A DNA stretch of 64,000 nt from Perkinsus marinus ATCC 50983 (GCF_000006405.1 NW_003214659.1:50622-114621), one strand, 5' to 3'. Shown: positions 1 to 9,974, counted from the first letter of the stretch. Numbers and translations are program-made. The notes: generated by a model not told the origin, from the letters alone.

Positions 1-138
1 CCATCTACTGAGTGGCTCCATGCCGCTGGCTTCCAGGACTTCCAAGCCACTCCAGCGCAGTTCACGGAGTTGAGACGTCGTTACGAGAAGACTCAGAAGG
101 AAGCCGATGAAATCCGCGACTCGGCATTAAATGCGTGA
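1..138 (+). CDS. C-terminal end of an unidentified gene (partial)
   Basis: Frame 1 is open from the window edge to TGA at 136-138 and encodes 45 residues. The end is hydrophilic and helical (LRRRYEKTQKEADEIRDSAL). Codon use looks like the real exons further on. Too little is present to name a family, and the rest of the gene lies upstream of the window. It could be the last exon of a spliced gene. Confidence 0.5.
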   Translation, partial: PSTEWLHAAGFQDFQATPAQFTELRRRYEKTQKEADEIRDSALNA

Positions 139-514
139 TTGTTGAAGCTCCAATTTCATTTTTTTACTATTGGCATCGTTTACTTCTTATTTTTGAGTGA
201 CTCTATTGAGTCCTGTGTGGATGGCTGTTTGTTAGAACAATCAACTCATCCGATGCGCCTTGCTATGCTTAATGCCTATATTTGGTTTAACCCTCGCTAT
301 GTAGTGGAAGATGTTTCTCCAAATGATCCAGTAGAGATATTGAGATTTACGTCAATGGTAGAGAGGTGGCACGAACTAGGCTCAGGACATCGTCATCGTA
401 TCGTACACCGCCGTAGCAAGTTGTGATTGGCAATTATATCACCGATTATCGTGCGGAATGTTCGTCGTTATGGCGCATCTTGGGATGGTAACCTAGCAAC
501 CACGGTTGAGAAGG
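139..514. other. No supported gene
   Basis: One open frame of 95 codons crosses this stretch on the plus strand, but it lacks any recognisable motif and directly follows a stop codon. I see nothing else here until the satellite array. Confidence 0.4.
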
Positions 515-919
515 TTGATTATATAGCTACTCCCCCTGAGGGAATTGATTATTATACTAGGGCATAGCCACCCCGCCTGAGGGAATTGATTATTATACTA
601 GGGCATAGCCACCCCGCCTGAGGGAATTGATTATTATACTAGGGCATAGCCACCCCGCCTGAGGGAATTGATTATTATACTAGGGCATAGCCACCCCGCC
701 TGAGGGAATTGATTATTATACTAGGGCATAGCCACCCCGCCTGAGGGAATTGATTAATATACTAGGGCATAGCCACCCCGCCTGAGGGAATTGATTATTA
801 TACTAGGGCATAGCCACCCCGCCTGAGGGAATTGATTATAAGCCTAGGGCATAGCCACCCCGCCTGAGGGAATTGATTATTATACTAGGGCATAGCCACC
901 CCGCCTGAGGGAATTGATT
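515..919. repeat. 41-bp tandem satellite, about 9 copies
   Basis: Copies of a 41-bp unit begin at 540, 581, 622, 663, 704, 745, 786, 827, 868 and 909 (the last truncated). A diverged partial copy precedes at about 515-539. Copies are nearly identical; changes are seen in the copies starting at 745 and 827. Each unit contains the core gggcatagccaccccgcctg. The same core with small changes sits in the 59-bp array at 45.0 kb, so the two arrays are related. Confidence 0.95.
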
Positions 920-1034
920 GTAATGGAAAAATGTATCGAAGTGAGAAGTTTCCGGGGGTGCAGCCGATAGCATTCGTGTGTTATAAAGACATCACCCTTC
1001 ATCTTTTGCCAGCAATTGGCTATTCTCAAAATAT

Positions 1035-2569
1035 ATGTTCTTTGATGAAGATGATCTCCCTAACCTAAGCCCTAGTAGCCTCACGCTGTATATCAAGAAA
1101 AATGGTTACGAGATGGAAGGTATCAGAATCGAACTTCCTACGACGGCGACCATGCAGGAATTGTTCGATAAAGCACAAGAATGCCTGGGCTTGGACTTGC
1201 CGGTCGAACGCGTATTCTTCAGCAACGGGTTCGAAGTATCAGAAATGAGTCATATAGAACAGAATGAGGTGCTCTATGTGAGTACAGGTGGGAATTTCAG
1301 ATCACCCACACGAAACCCGTTGTCTCGGAATGTGGCCAACTACATACTTGGTGAAACTCTGGGTGAAGGCGGCTATGGTGAAGTCGTGAAGGCTGTTGAC
1401 TCAACCACGAAAGAGGAGTTCGCTATGAAATTAGTGAAGAAATCTAGCTTCAGCAGGTTTGAAGACATACAGCGAGTCTACACTGAGATCGACACGTTGC
1501 GAGCTCTTCGTCATCCTAACGTCATCCGCATGGTCGACGTTGTGGATCATCCAGAGTATATCTGCTTCGTGATGGAGCTGGCAAGCGGAGGAGAGTTGCG
1601 ACGGTTCGTTGAAAGGCATGGCCCTCTTGATGAGAACAGTAGATAACAAACGTGACACTTCCGAAGGTTATTGACATCTCACTCAGTCTCCCGGCATATA
1701 TTCAATCAAATAGCGAAAGCAGTTCACTACTGTCATTCGAAACGGGTCGTCCATAGAGACCTCAAGCTGGAGAATATCCTCATGGATGAGCACAACTGCT
1801 GCAAGATAGTTGACTTCGGTCTAGCCGTAAGCTTTCAGCCCGAGCCACGCTGATGCAATATGGCTCTAGGACTTCGCTGTGATCCCCGAGATAATGGTCA
1901 CAGATGCTGGCACTGAGGCGTACTTGGCGCCTGAGGTCTATAGAGGTGAGCTTATGCTCTGACCGAACTCCTGGTCTCGTTCTTCCTAGGGGAGAGTGTG
2001 GGGAACGACCCCTTCAAGATCGACGTGTGGTCCCTTGGCGTCATCCTTTATGCCCTGACTCACGGCAAACTACCATTCGAACGCCCTGCGAAGGAGGTCT
2101 GCGAGAGACTCGAGCGAGTAAGTCGACCAGAGAGAGGTCCCGGCTGCTGGCATTTTCTTTCGCGTTGAGTCCACCTCCGTCTCGTTTGGGTATCGATCGG
2201 CCACGCTCTCTCTCTGTATGGACTCATCTGGCTCTGCTGCAGCTGTTTGCTACAGGAGTTCTAGACGTATCTTTTTCTTTCTTCTCGAGGTGGGCCCTGA
2301 TTTCAAGGCCGATGCAAGTTCACCGCTGCGAAGCCTCATCAGGAGGATGCTCACGCCCAAGGTTAGAAAGAGATGCTCAATGGATGATGTAGGCTTTATA
2401 TTTTTCGAATCTCGATGTCACGTCCTGCCTCATGCCGCTACCGTTTTGATATTCCCTAGACCAAGGTCTAGCTATTGCTCAGATTACAACAGACCCGTGG
2501 CTGAGTCGAGGACGTTACGTTCGCTGCACTCTAGTTCCGCGTGGGTATCAGCCGAGCTTCTCATGGTAA
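1035..2569 (+). CDS. Doublecortin-domain protein kinase (DCLK/CAMK-SNF1-like)
   Basis: Six exons fit GT-AG rules: 1035-1638, 1687-1826, 1870-1945, 1990-2117, 2290-2388 and 2483-2569, giving 377 residues with all phases consistent. Residues about 15-88 resemble a doublecortin fold ([15 protein letters not shown] ... [10 protein letters not shown]). A Ser/Thr kinase domain follows: glycine loop 110-115 (GEGGYG), lysine 132 (FAMK), HRD at 224-226, DFG at 244-246, and GTEAYLAPE ending at residue 270. The end of the catalytic fold is readable as [16 protein letters not shown] followed by ITTDPWL. Doublecortin domains bind microtubules, so a cytoskeletal kinase is the likely role (inference). The last codons may instead splice at 2565, which also gives an immediate stop. 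The 3' part is duplicated at 10.55 kb, where it is broken. The presence of all catalytic motifs argues this copy is functional. Confidence 0.85.
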
Positions 2570-2966
2570 GTTGACACACAATAGTTTCTCATTTCTTCAG
2601 AAATGCCTGATGCTCGCGTGGTGATCCAAGAGATGAATTCAGGAAAGATAGAGAAGCCGCTCCTGAATGACCATAGTTCATAGCCGCCTTCATCCTTGGT
2701 GACTTGTCGCGTTCTGCAAACATCTGAGGTTCGCTCGGCCGCTAGAGGTATACTCAACCCAACAGTACACACGTCTTGTCTACAACAGCAAGGAAGGGAG
2801 GAAGGGCAGCTGCTGGTGCTGCCCTGCATGGGCTCTGTCATTCCGCACATCGGAAGTTTGTCGTATCAGCATCGGGGCCTTAACAAATCCGGAATCCTCC
2901 CTGTCACTAGTGAATAACTATTAGTATTTCAGAACCAGACCTTCCTTCATGAACAAGAGACGTCTT
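2570..2966. other. Spacer inside the duplication, no supported gene
   Basis: This stretch is conserved in copy B (11670-12060), with small indels. Short open frames exist on both strands but none shows a motif. It may hold the kinase 3' UTR and the 3' UTR of the convergent minus-strand ORF. Confidence 0.4.
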
Positions 2967-3554
2967 TCATCCTGCGGCTACGGTTACACTTTCCGTCACA
3001 ACCGTCCGTCCCGAATCTTCCACATCACTCTGCACCTCATATTTGAAAAAAGTCTCCGCGGTAGAGGAAACGTTTAGAGGGTCTTTCTCAACCACATCCG
3101 TTGATTCACGACGATCGAACTTGTCCAAAGCCAGCTGTATTTCAGCATTGATAAGTAAACTCATCCGTGTGATGAAGCTAGAGCCAACCTCAAGTGCTTC
3201 TGCTTCTACATCTGTCACCAATTCCTTCGTATTGGCACAGGTCATTTGCTGGTCTCTGGTTTGTTCACACTCCGTTTCACTGTATGAATCATTTCGAACT
3301 TCATCGTCTGCGGTGACCACTACGCCGTCTGAGTTTCTACTGCCCCCATACGTCGACCCTGACCGAGATTCCTCACTCACAGCCAGAGTGCTGTCTGCTT
3401 CCGCCCGAACGGACTGTGGGTCTCCACTCGGAGCACTGGGCAAATTATCGAAAGTTTCAATTGTCTTCTGGACAATCCCGCCGAAAACTGGTCTCACATG
3501 TTCGAGTCGGTTCCCCTCGTCTTGCGAAGATGTGCTCATGCCAGGCTCCATCAT
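2967..3554 (-). CDS. Hypothetical acidic protein
   Basis: An open frame of 195 codons starts at an ATG (MMEPGMSTSSQ) and ends at TAA or TAG near 2967. It is rich in Ser, Thr, Glu and Asp, with no recognised domain. The C-terminal part (FKYEVQSDVEDSGR) is conserved in copy B near 12.13 kb, where a 4-nt deletion changes the end. It is convergent with the kinase. It could be one exon of a longer gene, since open minus-strand sequence continues to 3763. The plus-strand ORF over the same bases is judged a shadow. Confidence 0.4.
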   Translation of the reverse strand: MMEPGMSTSSQDEGNRLEHVRPVFGGIVQKTIETFDNLPSAPSGDPQSVRAEADSTLAVSEESRSGSTYGGSRNSDGVVVTADDEVRNDSYSETECEQTRDQQMTCANTKELVTDVEAEALEVGSSFITRMSLLINAEIQLALDKFDRRESTDVVEKDPLNVSSTAETFFKYEVQSDVEDSGRTVVTESVTVAAG

Positions 3555-4030
3555 AACTAAGTTAACTCCATGATTCTCTGTGTGTGGTCATTCTTGCCCA
3601 GGATTTGTCCCCCCGTGTCCCCGTCAACGGGAAACGACTTCCCTCGCCCATCAGGGGTTCTGGTCCCTTGCGGGAAGAAGCCGACTATCTTAGTGAATAC
3701 ATCCTGATCTGTAGATTCATCGCGGACAATAGCCTGCCTTCTCTCATTTTCACCTTCGCACATTTCTATCAGAGAGTTTTAAATTCACTGTGTTGGTTGA
3801 TCTCGACTCCTTTCGATAGCTGCTTTATGGGATCTGGCGAATCCCCAAAGTTGTCTCTCGAGTTTTCCCGCAATTTCGTACTGATTAATCACTACCATTG
3901 TCTGTGTCGTCCCGTTCGGGCGAGCGCGTCATAGATGAAACGCATGACAATGGAGTGATATTGCTAGAAAAGGTTTTTGTAAGCCCACCAAGGCCCTACA
4001 CTTGTGTTACAAGGAGTGGTTAATTCTATA
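3555..4030. other. Spacer, partly duplicated
   Basis: Bases about 3790-3875 match copy B at 12200-12280. The rest has no counterpart there. No gene is supported apart from a possible upstream exon of the minus-strand hypothetical protein (3557-3763). Confidence 0.35.
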
Positions 4031-4313
4031 GGTATAAAATGTCATCCACCTTCTGCTTCCTCTTTATCACGGTGTTCTCGTTCTACTCGATTATGTGATT
4101 TGGTATAAGGAGTTCTAATTTCAGTTGATGCGAGGGTTCGAGACGAAGCATCCAGTAGTCGAGTGGACGAATGTTAGGAAAGATACCAAGTAATTCTACG
4201 GAGGAGCACTGCTTGTGTCATCATGTGATTTTAGAATCGACTATCCTGACTCAGGATTCCTGATGGTGATGAACTTATGGAGAAGTTCCAGGATCCAAGC
4301 CAGGCTGATAAGA
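4031..4313 (+). pseudogene. Truncated ykt6 copy
   Basis: This matches 13664-13932 of the intact ykt6: end of intron 3, exon 4, intron 4 and the beginning of exon 5. It has no 5' exons and stops matching after GCTGATAAGA at 4313. A 14-bp palindromic scar (4243-4264) interrupts exon 5; the intact gene lacks it at the same place. The copy cannot encode the SNARE core. Confidence 0.85.
4243..4264. repeat. 14-bp palindromic scar 1, W = ATCCTGAG
   Basis: 4243-4249 are W1-7, 4250-4257 the reverse complement of W, and 4258-4264 are W2-8 with the last base changed to T. The paralogous ykt6 exon (13874-13881) has the plain 8-mer ATCCTGAG, so the 14 bp are a later insertion here. Confidence 0.95.
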
Positions 4314-5103
4314 CATCAGGTACTATCGACATCTGTCATTAGTACTTTATCCTGTGCCATGGCGATTCCGTCCAACTCACATACCAAGTAAAGGCTTGAC
4401 TCATGCACTGCCTCTGAAGCTTGGTAGAGCATTTGCCGATCTGCGTGGCCGAGTGTTACGCTCTGTCGACTTCGAGCATTTCGAATCTAAAAAAGGGCAA
4501 GGGAAAGGAGGTAGAGCCGGACCCAGCTACCAGGCATACCTTTTTCCAAAGCCTTTCCACGCGGGCCGAACATTTCTGGTTTTTATGTTCTAATCTTTGT
4601 TTGTCTATCCTACTTTGTTGTGAAGCTATCTCGTCCTTAAGTTCGGGTAACTAATAACACACATTAGGAACCAACAATCTAAAGCCCTAAGAGTTGTAGT
4701 CCCGTTGAATTTTATATTAGAGTTTCGAAGTTTGCAGTTCTCCGCACGAGGGTTCTCCGCAGTATCGCACGAGGGTGAGTGGTGCCGAAAGTACATGGTG
4801 ATACTTCCACGTACTAACACAGTCGTAAGTACCTCCATATGCTTACCATGGCTTTCAACCTCGCCACCGCTTGTTTCTTATCCTGCGATTCATTAGTGTA
4901 AGCTTGCTTCTTTTCGAGGAGTCCATTTTTCAACTGATACACTCAACTGATTACTCTCGGCGCATACATACTCACCTTTCTGCCAGTCACATCATTGTCG
5001 GTTGCGAATCTATTTGTCGATACTTACACCCTTCATACACTGACCGATCATATTACAACGGTCACATCGATAATCTTACATGTTAAGGAAGTGTGTTGTC
5101 ATA
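4314..5103. other. No supported gene
   Basis: Overlapping open frames of 60-80 codons occur but show no motifs. A short direct repeat (CGCACGAGGGT at about 4744 and 4766) is present. Confidence 0.35.
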
Positions 5104-5526
5104 CTAGGGGTTGTGCAGTACCAAGAACTGACAGGATGCGTCTTGAAGAGCATCCACAAGAGACATGCAAATTTCATCTGTAACACATGTATTCCTTTGT
5201 AGCCTCGAGACTGACCATATACTTGATTTTCCACCTTCAGCTAGTCTAGCTGAAGTTCTAAGAACTGCCGCAACCACGCTCAACATATGAGATCGAAGGC
5301 CGCCAGTATCGAGTGGAATCCCTTCAAGCGATTTGAGTAATGAAGACTCATCGATCATCTTGTGCAGTAAGAAGGCCTCCTCCGAAATGAAGAATTCATG
5401 GAGAGTAACAACGATGCCACGTACTTTGCTCCTAGCTTGCGACGTGACCAGTGCTTTGGACCAATCAACACGGAACAACGAGGTTATCAGTGATAACTTA
5501 TCACATCCCAGTTGAATGTAGTGCAA
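5104..5526 (-). CDS. Hypothetical helical protein, possibly interrupted
   Basis: An open frame of 140 codons on the minus strand is predicted mostly helical. Its style (LRSHMLSVVAAVLRTSARL) resembles the helical repeats of the FAST/heptatricopeptide-like gene at 60-64 kb, but I cannot show homology. Its 5' part contains scar 2 (5483-5504) and its middle a one-base-loop palindrome (5235-5255), so the reading frame here is probably a relic. Confidence 0.3.
   Translation of the reverse strand: MHYIQLGCDKLSLITSLFRVDWSKALVTSQARSKVRGIVVTLHEFFISEEAFLLHKMIDESSLLKSLEGIPLDTGGLRSHMLSVVAAVLRTSARLAEGGKSSIWSVSRLQRNTCVTDEICMSLVDALQDASCQFLVLHNP
5235..5255. repeat. One-base-loop palindrome, 10-bp arms
   Basis: Arms cttcagctag and ctagctgaag flank a single T at 5245. 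Unlike the 14-bp scars, no third copy of the arm follows. Confidence 0.9.
5483..5504. repeat. 14-bp palindromic scar 2, W = GTTATCAC
   Basis: 5483-5489 are W1-7, 5490-5497 the reverse complement of W, and 5498-5504 W2-8. All 14 dependent bases match. Confidence 0.95.
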
Positions 5527-5605
5527 AGCATATTTCCTTGTTCAAGAGTTGAGATGGAGGCCTCAAATCTCGCCATCTCATCGAGAATTCTCATAAACAT
5601 AAATT

Positions 5606-5868
5606 TTACAAAAGAATTTTACATCCATATCTATATCTAAAAACCATACTATCCACTATTTCTGATGTTAATGACTCCAAATTAGCTACTACAGATCTAG
5701 GCGTTACAATGATTACAATGTATTTCATATTTTGATATCTCTTATCTATGATCTCCTTATATTTCTTTCACTTATTTTCAAATTCCTTCATTGTGTTAAT
5801 GTCCAATTGAGTAGCTCCTACTTCTACTACATAAATTTGGTCTTGATGTCTAAATACAATATCTGCAA
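5606..5868 (-). pseudogene. Retroelement C-terminal (endonuclease-like) fragment
   Basis: The minus strand reads ADIVFRHQDQIYVVEVGATQ, then NTMKEFENK, a TGA stop, then KKYKEIIDKRYQNMKYIVI and IIVTPRSVVANLESLTSEIV. The pattern (DI-V hydrophobic strand, VVEVG, then a KY-EI helix) resembles the restriction-like endonuclease end of non-LTR retrotransposons; this is a family resemblance, not a search result. The stretch is much more AT-rich than its neighbours, which suggests separate origin. The in-frame TGA and missing rest mark it as dead. Confidence 0.45.
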
Positions 5869-6451
5869 AGCAGTGCTACTGCAGTTTTCGGAAACACATT
5901 GCTTGCTCTGAAGCTGCAATTGTCTCCATAAGTACTGTCAAGTTGTAGATCTCAACAATCGGTAGCGTTCGTAGGCTAACAGACTCAGGAGATTCGAAAC
6001 GAAGCTTACTGCGAAGCACCGCAGAGTGCATGTACTGCCCACATAAAGCGCGGAAGGACGATTTCCGTCTCTACGATCACTTCGGTCGCCACCACCCGGG
6101 GCAACCGGAAGCATACAAGCCCAAGAAAGGTCAAAGCTCTCTATTAGACTTCTTTGCGCCGACAGGGAGCGGTGATAGGGGCGCTCGGTCAGCCGGGGTT
6201 GCAAGCGCTCCCAGCGGACATGCTAGCTCAGAGTCATCCGGAAATAACAGTGGTATTCGGATCAAAACCATGGGGAGCAAAAATGAAGCCGCCTGTACAC
6301 AGGAGATTGGGAGAGAGGGGCAATTGGATAAAGCATCATTCGAGTTTAATTGTAAGGACAAAAGCCTGAATCGAACTTGGGTGTTCAGAATAGAAGCACA
6401 GTGCTCTACCAGCACACCAGATCGAGTTACGAATGATGAATAACCCAATTG

Positions 6452-6473
6452 CCCAGGCGGCCTGGGCCAGGCC
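6452..6473. repeat. 14-bp palindromic scar 3, W = CCCAGGCC
   Basis: 6452-6458 W1-7, 6459-6466 reverse complement of W, 6467-6473 W2-8. Perfect match to the rule. Confidence 0.95.
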
Positions 6474-7458
6474 CGCATAACCGAGAAATGGTGCGATGGT
6501 TTCCAACGCGACATAACGGATGCTGGGCCTCTCCTGTACGGGCGGGTTGGGATGGGAAGTAAAAATTGAGAGAACGTTACTCTCAACTACCAAAGAACAT
6601 GAGTTCTGCGTTCATAACTCATCTTAGTTCCTATCCTGATGAATCACGCAGTTCCATGAACCCATAACACAAAACCAAGTTGCGCTCGGCAGAAACGCAA
6701 ATGTCATCTGAGATGATTCATCTCCTGTGCGTGGCTATTTCACCCTCCGTACCTAAATGGTACTCCTCAGGATCGCTGTGCCATGGAAGCTGAGGGTAGG
6801 TCAACGGCTTATATGTTTTAAGACTTATCATAGTATGATTATCATGCACGATGTATAGCGCGTCAACTACATCTCAGGCCATTTGGGAAGTCCCGAACCA
6901 TCCGCTGTATCCATCGAGTGCCCAGCAGCACCACAGCCGAATCAGACAGCATCTCCGCAGCCCGTCGCTCCTGTTGTCGATGTTACGAGAGGTGGATTGG
7001 CTACACTTGTAACGGGCTCAAAGCGAAAAGCTGGATGAGATCAAAGCTCTACTTAACCAACACCTGGCTAACGACGCCCGCCCCCAACGTGAACTCGACT
7101 TCCGCCTCAGAATCGCTAACATCGGCCCCTATAAATTAGACGATGACTTGCGGACGGTCCAATGCACGGTATGCGATACCCACAAATGGTCTATTCCCAG
7201 GAATGAGCGTCCTGGCTTCTTCGATAGATTAGGCGTATTCAGCGTCGGAGATCCGATACCCTTTGCAGAAAGGCAACGTGATCTGATCGCTTCTCTCAAG
7301 GACCATCTCAAAGTACCGACTCACAATAGATGCATCAGTATTGGCGAGACGGGCAAAACGCGTACGCGACGGAGCGAGGCTCTGGCGGTGGCTCGCCCTG
7401 CTTATTTCAATGTTGTCGGAGGTCACAGCCACAGAGAGTCTGAGAGATTGCTGGCCTT

Positions 7459-7486
7459 GCTGTGAGACCGAATCCGGTCTCACAGC
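7459..7486. repeat. 12-bp inverted repeat, 4-nt loop
   Basis: gctgtgagaccg (7459-7470) and its reverse complement (7475-7486) flank AATC. It lies in the dead transposase and does not follow the 14-bp scar rule. Confidence 0.9.
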
Positions 7487-7956
7487 TACGCTCCTGGAGT
7501 CTCTCATATCCTTCGGGCTCACGGGAGAATCTCTCCGGGACAACCTCGTGACTTTGGCCACGGATAGAGATTAGCATGCGCTGAAAGTTGGCGCAAGATT
7601 AGCAGGGGCCCTTGGCTGCGAGGATGATCAGATTTTCCATTTGTGGTGCATAGCACATCGAATTGAGCTTTCCGTCGACGATTCGCATAAGGGCGTCACT
7701 GATATGCGCAGCATCCTACATCCAGCGATGCCTTCGAGACACGGCAATGCCTATGAGAACCTCGAGGCACAAGCTGAAGAGCGAGAACTTCCGTTTGTAG
7801 TGCACTTATCCTTTTCATCGACCAGATGGGCGTCAAGCGAGTGCCGCGTCTACCGCAGCTTCATCATCAACTATCGTACCATATGTGAGCTAGGTGAGCG
7901 AGTCCTGTAACTTCTGTGGAAACTGTATTGGAGCTGTCTGACAGCGGTTGTCATGT

Positions 7957-8009
7957 GTGACAAACGCGTAATCGTAACTCACAGTGAGTTTCGATTACAC
8001 GTTTGTCGC
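7957..8009. repeat. 53-nt one-base-loop palindrome
   Basis: Left arm 7957-7982 and right arm 7984-8009 are 26 nt each, matching at 23 positions, around a single A at 7983. The three mismatches suggest it is older than the perfect scars. Confidence 0.9.
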
Positions 8010-8071
8010 ACGCATGAGTTACGCTCAGTTGTCAGGTACATTCCCTCAGGTCAAGAAAATAGACTGGGTGC

Positions 8072-8093
8072 TCAAGTTGAACTTGACAAGTTC
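8072..8093. repeat. 14-bp palindromic scar 4, W = TCAAGTTC
   Basis: 8072-8078 W1-7, 8079-8086 reverse complement, 8087-8093 W2-8. Perfect. Confidence 0.95.
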
Positions 8094-8270
8094 TCCGTCA
8101 GCCATGACGCTCTCAACAAAACAGCCTCAGCATCGTGCACGTCTCAAGCTGTCAACCGTCGGCTCTGGCAGGTGCTCACATCGGTGCATCATCTCCGTGA
8201 CGAAGTTATTATTGCAATCAGCTGAGCTGAGAAAGTTCGATGATGCAATTGTTGATTCTGGGGATCAGAG

Positions 8271-8292
8271 GGCTGAAGTTCAGCCGCTGAAC
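8271..8292. repeat. 14-bp palindromic scar 5, W = GGCTGAAC
   Basis: 8271-8277 W1-7, 8278-8285 reverse complement, 8286-8292 W2-8. Perfect. Confidence 0.95.
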
Positions 8293-8497
8293 GATGTTCA
8301 GATGTTCAGTGAACATATCTGGTTTGTCGATCGGGATAAGTTCAAGATGGACTCATATCCTACGCTCGCTGGCATTGACTTCGTCGGTAGGTCTTGGAAA
8401 ACCGTGAAACTTGACCCTATATCACCGTGGTTATTCAGAATAGCCATTGGGTTCTGCGTAAGCTGGAATGACCAACTGATCGCAGCGCTGGGGAAGC

Positions 8498-8538
8498 CGC
8501 TCTTTGTACGCCTACAGGCTGTAGGCGTACGAAGAGCG
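8498..8538. repeat. 41-nt one-base-loop palindrome
   Basis: Arms 8498-8517 and 8519-8538 (20 nt, one mismatch) surround a single G at 8518. No third copy of the arm follows. Confidence 0.95.
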
Positions 8539-8772
8539 CTAGGCTGCACCGGCATGGCCTTGGACGGGCTCGTATCCGATCCTCACTTCCAGGTGAGCTG
8601 CTTGGGATTGATTTGCTGGTCTACACTTCGGTCTCTACTGAATCTCTCAAGCTGAGCCCATGGAGTGCCGAAGTCGACACTGCCTTGCAGAGCGTCGGTA
8701 ACCCTCGCAGTGATGTCCTTGCTGATTACTTACCGACACCTAAGTACATCCTGATGATTATATGTGCGGCAA

Positions 8773-8794
8773 CCTATAGCCTATAGGCTATAGG
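8773..8794. repeat. 14-bp palindromic scar 6, W = CCTATAGG
   Basis: 8773-8779 W1-7, 8780-8787 reverse complement, 8788-8794 W2-8. W is itself palindromic, so this case carries less orientation information. Confidence 0.9.
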
Positions 8795-9041
8795 ATATGG
8801 ACTCGTACTCTCTGTACCAAGTCTTCGGCCGAAGTTGCGACGGTCCTCGGTGAGCCCTCGGATGAGATTTCGCCCAGTCTGCCTGGTTGACGGTAGAATG
8901 TTTGCCAATTTGCTTGTACGTGGGATGTTTGTGGCAGGTCCCCACCAGCAGCGTGGCCAGAGGCATTCAGCTGCTGATGTTGCCTCCATTCTCGCCCAAT
9001 TTGGCCTTCTACGAACGCTGCCACAAGGAGTATCAGAATGG

Positions 9042-9063
9042 GTTGAGACTCTCAACTTGAGAG
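9042..9063. repeat. 14-bp palindromic scar 7, W = GTTGAGAG
   Basis: 9042-9048 W1-7, 9049-9056 reverse complement, 9057-9063 W2-8. Perfect. Confidence 0.95.
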
Positions 9064-9291
9064 CCATGCTGCTGGAGACCAACTCACCGACTTTCTACTG
9101 GTGGAAGTTTTACAGCCTGGTCACCCACGCTTACAACAACTCCCCATTACCTGGCTCCTCTTTAGCTGCTGCTGCTGCTGTCACCCCTAATGACTTGTAT
9201 CTTGCCAAGGGATCTACAACGTTGCTACCCGGTGGAGCTGCTGATCTCCCTTCATCGCCCGCTGCCGAGCACTTCATTGAGGCGTTTGAAG

Positions 9292-9313
9292 CTATTCCGG
9301 GAATAGTATTCCC
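9292..9313. repeat. 14-bp palindromic scar 8, W = CTATTCCC
   Basis: 9292-9298 W1-7, 9299-9306 reverse complement, 9307-9313 W2-8. Perfect. Confidence 0.95.
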
Positions 9314-9327
9314 CCCCTCCGAGCTGG

Positions 9328-9349
9328 CCTCTAACTTAGAGGCTCTAAG
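9328..9349. repeat. 14-bp palindromic scar 9, W = CCTCTAAG
   Basis: 9328-9334 W1-7, 9335-9342 reverse complement, 9343-9349 W2-8. Perfect, and only 14 bp from scar 8. Confidence 0.95.
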
Positions 9350-9558
9350 GTAAACAACAACGTAGCTCAAGTTGCTGCAACTGCACGAGAGTCTCTTGGA
9401 ATAAGCTTGAAGTTGTATCAAGCCGATTGGGAACTTAGGCGAGTAGCATCGCGCAGGTCATGGGTTCTCTCTTCGGTTGGTAGGCGTGTCGGCCCTATTG
9501 AGCTCGGTTCCTGGGTCTAAGTTTGGCGGGCAGCCCACTTTAAGACTGACACTAATTG

Positions 9559-9580
9559 GATGGGTGACCCATCATGGGTC
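9559..9580. repeat. 14-bp palindromic scar 10, W = GATGGGTC
   Basis: 9559-9565 W1-7, 9566-9573 reverse complement, 9574-9580 W2-8. Perfect. Confidence 0.95.
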
Positions 9581-9806
9581 CGGCCCGTGTTATAGTGTAT
9601 GTCCTGTTGACACCTATCTAGTTTATTGGTTGGGATCGAGAGATGATGGTGCCGATGGAAGATCGTCTACGGAGTCTGGTTACAACCTGATGCCTATTCG
9701 GCAGGCTACTATACTCGCAAATCTTGACGATCGCTACAACTAAATCATCTTCAGAGCAAGATGCCATGCAACGTGCACTTTCGGCCCGCCAGCAGATCGT
9801 ATGTCA

Positions 9807-9823
9807 ACCAGCACAGTGCTGGT
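9807..9823. repeat. One-base-loop palindrome, 8-bp arms
   Basis: accagcac and gtgctggt flank a single A at 9815. No return copy follows. Confidence 0.85.
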
Positions 9824-9974
9824 AGTGACTACCTACTCCACGAGACATCTTTAATGCTGCTGCCCTCAACAGTCTATTGCATCAGACTGCTAGCGGATGA
9901 AGACGATTGATGATGAAAATTGTATTATGTTCTGAACTCTGAACCATCGGAGCGTATGGAGTGAAGCCAGTGGT

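Larger units (their letters stand above)
1490..4313. repeat. Segmental duplication, copy A
   Basis: Sequence from the middle of the kinase, through the following spacer and minus-strand ORF, to the middle of ykt6 is closely repeated at 10553-13932. Copy A lacks the ykt6 5' exons and has about 700 bp (roughly 3080-3785) absent from copy B. Homology stops at 4313, in the ykt6 exon that continues at 13932 in copy B. Confidence 0.9.
6005..9742 (+). pseudogene. Dead hAT-type transposase with BED zinc finger
   Basis: Open pieces in order: a BED-like finger at about 6024-6095 (C-MY-C ... LYDHFGRHHP), a linker ending QSSLLDFF, a piece with RPGFFDRLG and FSVGDPIPFAERQRD (7190-7310), FGLTGESLRDNLVTLATDRD (7515-7573), then WCIAHRIELSVDD and FSSTRWASSE (7640-7850), and C-terminal pieces to about 9740. 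His-rich WCIAHRIELSV and STRW are typical of the hAT catalytic region. Many frameshifts and stops break it. Ten of the 14-bp scars (6452-9580) and two long one-base-loop palindromes lie inside, and each 14-bp insertion shifts the frame. This shows that the element was itself a repeated target. The exact ends and terminal repeats could not be placed. Confidence 0.7.

Noticed and set aside
515-919. Possible CRISPR-like array
   Set aside because: The units are head-to-tail identical 41-mers without variable spacers, so it is a satellite.
5235-5255. Candidate member of the 14-bp scar set
   Set aside because: It has arms of 10 bp and a one-base loop, but the required third segment W(2-8) is absent. 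It is kept as a separate palindrome class.
8226-8240. cagctgagctg as a further scar
   Set aside because: Arms are only 6 bp and the flanks do not fit W(1-7) or W(2-8).
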